Origin: Undaria pinnatifida
Lineage: Eukaryota > Sar > Phaeophyceae > Laminariales > Alariaceae
Length of the DNA: 64,000 nt
Assembly: GCA_012845835.1 (NCBI GenBank)
Contig: JABAKD010000008.1
Location: forward strand, 12,092,980 to 12,156,979
Direction of reading: 5' to 3'
Made by a program: the position numbers and the translations under genes
Notes under the pieces: model-generated
What the model saw: the letters and a program-made list of their open reading frames with translations, nothing else
What the model was told of the DNA's origin: nothing
Database searches by the model: none
In this document: one piece after another, positions 62,949-64,000 of the stretch
Layout: each line of letters starts with the position of its first letter
Numbering within the stretch: the stretch's first letter is position 1

Positions 62949-63105
62949 GTGTGTGTTGTGCGTTTTTCGTGTTGCCGTTAGCATTAAATAAATCGTTCTT
63001 TCTACCCAACGTCATCGTCCTCAATCAGTACTCCCAGGAGTCCGTGCTGATTCATCCTAGAGAGATACAAATCATGTGTGGTAACAGACGACGACTGTGA
63101 AACAG
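62949..63105 (+). repeat. Terminal-repeat candidate, copy 2 (~157 bp)
   Basis: Partner of 61848-61992, about 1.1 kb away in the same orientation (CATTAAATAAATCGTTCTTT, CTACCCAACGTCATCGTCC, GGAGTCCGTGCTGATTCATC, GACGACTGTGAAACAGAGA). The segment between carries no element-encoded enzyme, so a miniature LTR element is possible but unproven. Confidence 0.8.
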
Positions 63106-63254
63106 AGAAAACCAAATACAGTCGCAAATCATCAAGGTAAAAAAGCAAGTGGAGTGCTAGCGTATCGGGTACGAGAACACAACAAATCAAGACAGACTAC
63201 TACTACTACTGTATAAATAAAAGAGAAAAAAGAAAGTATTAAAACAAAAAAAAA

Positions 63255-63554
63255 ATGAAAAGAAAAAAGAAAACAAAGCAAACAAACGACAGGTCAGGTG
63301 TTCTGAAGAATGCGATGCAAGAAGGCCGGAAAGGAAAGGAAAGAAGACTGCATGCAGTTGCCAGCGGAACACCATACGTGCTGAAGAGGAACAACAGATT
63401 CTATCTATCAGAGTTTTCGGAAAAATGGGAACGAACGGAGCCTAAAATGAGAACCAAGCGTTATCTCCAGAACCATGTGGTGTATCAGAGAACCAAAATG
63501 ATCCTGCGAAACCCCCAGATACCTACCTGGACAAAACAGCGAGGAGATGACTAA
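63255..63554 (+). CDS. Lysine/arginine-rich open frame, 99 codons, unidentified
   Basis: ATG at 63255 after an A-rich leader. The product is strongly basic (MKRKKKTKQTNDRSG start; RKGKERRLHAVASGTPYVLK; RFYLSEFSEKWERTEPKM). Its middle looks protein-like, but no domain is recognised. It could be a small exon, a transposon remnant or chance. Confidence 0.25.
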   Translation: MKRKKKTKQTNDRSGVLKNAMQEGRKGKERRLHAVASGTPYVLKRNNRFYLSEFSEKWERTEPKMRTKRYLQNHVVYQRTKMILRNPQIPTWTKQRGDD

Positions 63555-63814
63555 CTGCTGTTGCTGCACGGACAAAACAACACGATCAGGAAGAAGATAA
63601 CGGCATAAGAGTCAGTGCAAATATATATAGTCTATATATAGTCTATATATATGTATGTGGTGGTTGTGAGTGCCATGCCCCCCCTGCCCGTTTGAAGGCG
63701 ATATTTTGAAGAAGAGAACGGTGCCCGTGGCCCGACAGCGTTCAACGGGGCCCGCTCGTTTCCGTAGATAGACACTGTTGTTATTACACTCGACTAATTT
63801 GCTACTACAAACCA

Positions 63815-63862
63815 CAGCACCAGCAGCAGCAGCAGCAGCGGCGGCGGCGGCGGCGGCAGCAG
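63815..63862 (+). repeat. CAG/GCG trinucleotide repeat
   Basis: (CAG)n followed by (GCG)n and (GCA)n, giving poly-alanine in one frame on each strand. No gene is supported around it. Confidence 0.9.
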
Positions 63863-63944
63863 CAAGCAAAACAAGCAACAAGCAACAATACGCAGAAACA
63901 AATAAATGCGATCTGATCAAGGCAGTAAGCTGTACATTATTATA

Positions 63945-64000
63945 TATATTATACCTGGTATAAAAATAAAAATACACTCCACCAGCTGTGGGATCGAATA
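63945..64000 (-). repeat. C-tract family, terminus running off the window
   Basis: ATACCTGGTATAAAAATAAA, AATACACTCCACCAGCTGTG, GGATCGAA: the minus-strand terminus of another family member, cut by the window edge. Confidence 0.85.

Noticed and set aside
63255-63554. Ribosome-biogenesis-type protein suggested by basic composition
   Set aside because: The match is compositional only. No diagnostic motif could be aligned, so it is left unidentified.

Overview
The window looks like repeat-dominated nuclear DNA of a eukaryote. Reasons: LTR retrotransposons of both the Copia and Gypsy type, tRNA-derived SINEs with RNA polymerase III box motifs, several MITE/foldback families, long satellite DNA, a probable spliceosomal donor site, and no bacterial-style operons or dense coding. 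Mid-range GC and the style of the retrotransposon polyproteins suggest an alga, perhaps a marine macroalga or other stramenopile. This is inference; no ribosomal RNA or other taxon marker is present.

Layout. 1-8440 is a satellite/degenerate tandem-repeat block with a period near 137-138 bp, diverging rightwards. 8440-11000 holds a GC-rich segment ending in a T-run, a decayed coding remnant, a SINE-like copy and a perfect palindrome. 11260-14400 is a nested cluster of three MITE-like families (called M1, M2 and M3 here). 14400-18540 holds decayed coding scraps, a degraded copy of a C-tract repeat and AT-rich DNA. 18540-23138 is an LTR retrotransposon on the minus strand with two ~506 bp LTRs about 99% alike but a gutted pol. 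23139-25140 is GCTG-rich tandem DNA. 25174-36610 is an old, heavily mutated Ty3/Gypsy-type element on the plus strand (LTR-like direct repeats, gag, protease, RT, RNase H, integrase, C-terminal domain), itself interrupted by an M2 MITE. 36610-40496 holds dispersed repeats and another M2 copy.

40497-43811 and 46236-49561 are a nearly identical 3.3 kb direct duplication. Both copies end exactly at the terminus of an unusual dispersed repeat family here called the C-tract family: conserved modules separated by long runs of C. More copies or fragments, on both strands, lie at 15590-16280, 53480-54100, 56320-57690, 58190-58440, 60330-61130, 61490-61785 and 63945-64000. 50930-52855 contains two head-to-tail foldback transposons packed with the motif CAGTCGAAAA; the first carries a SINE insertion and the second preserves the empty site.

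The only convincing host gene is the first exon of a secreted cysteine-rich protein at 55214-55444 (plus strand), resembling the folate-receptor-like/HIPL N-terminal domain and ending at a CAG|GTACTA donor. The rest of that gene was not found; its intron probably holds the downstream repeats or runs off the window. Apart from it, almost everything is mobile or satellite DNA in layers, and the nesting order lets some insertions be dated relative to one another.
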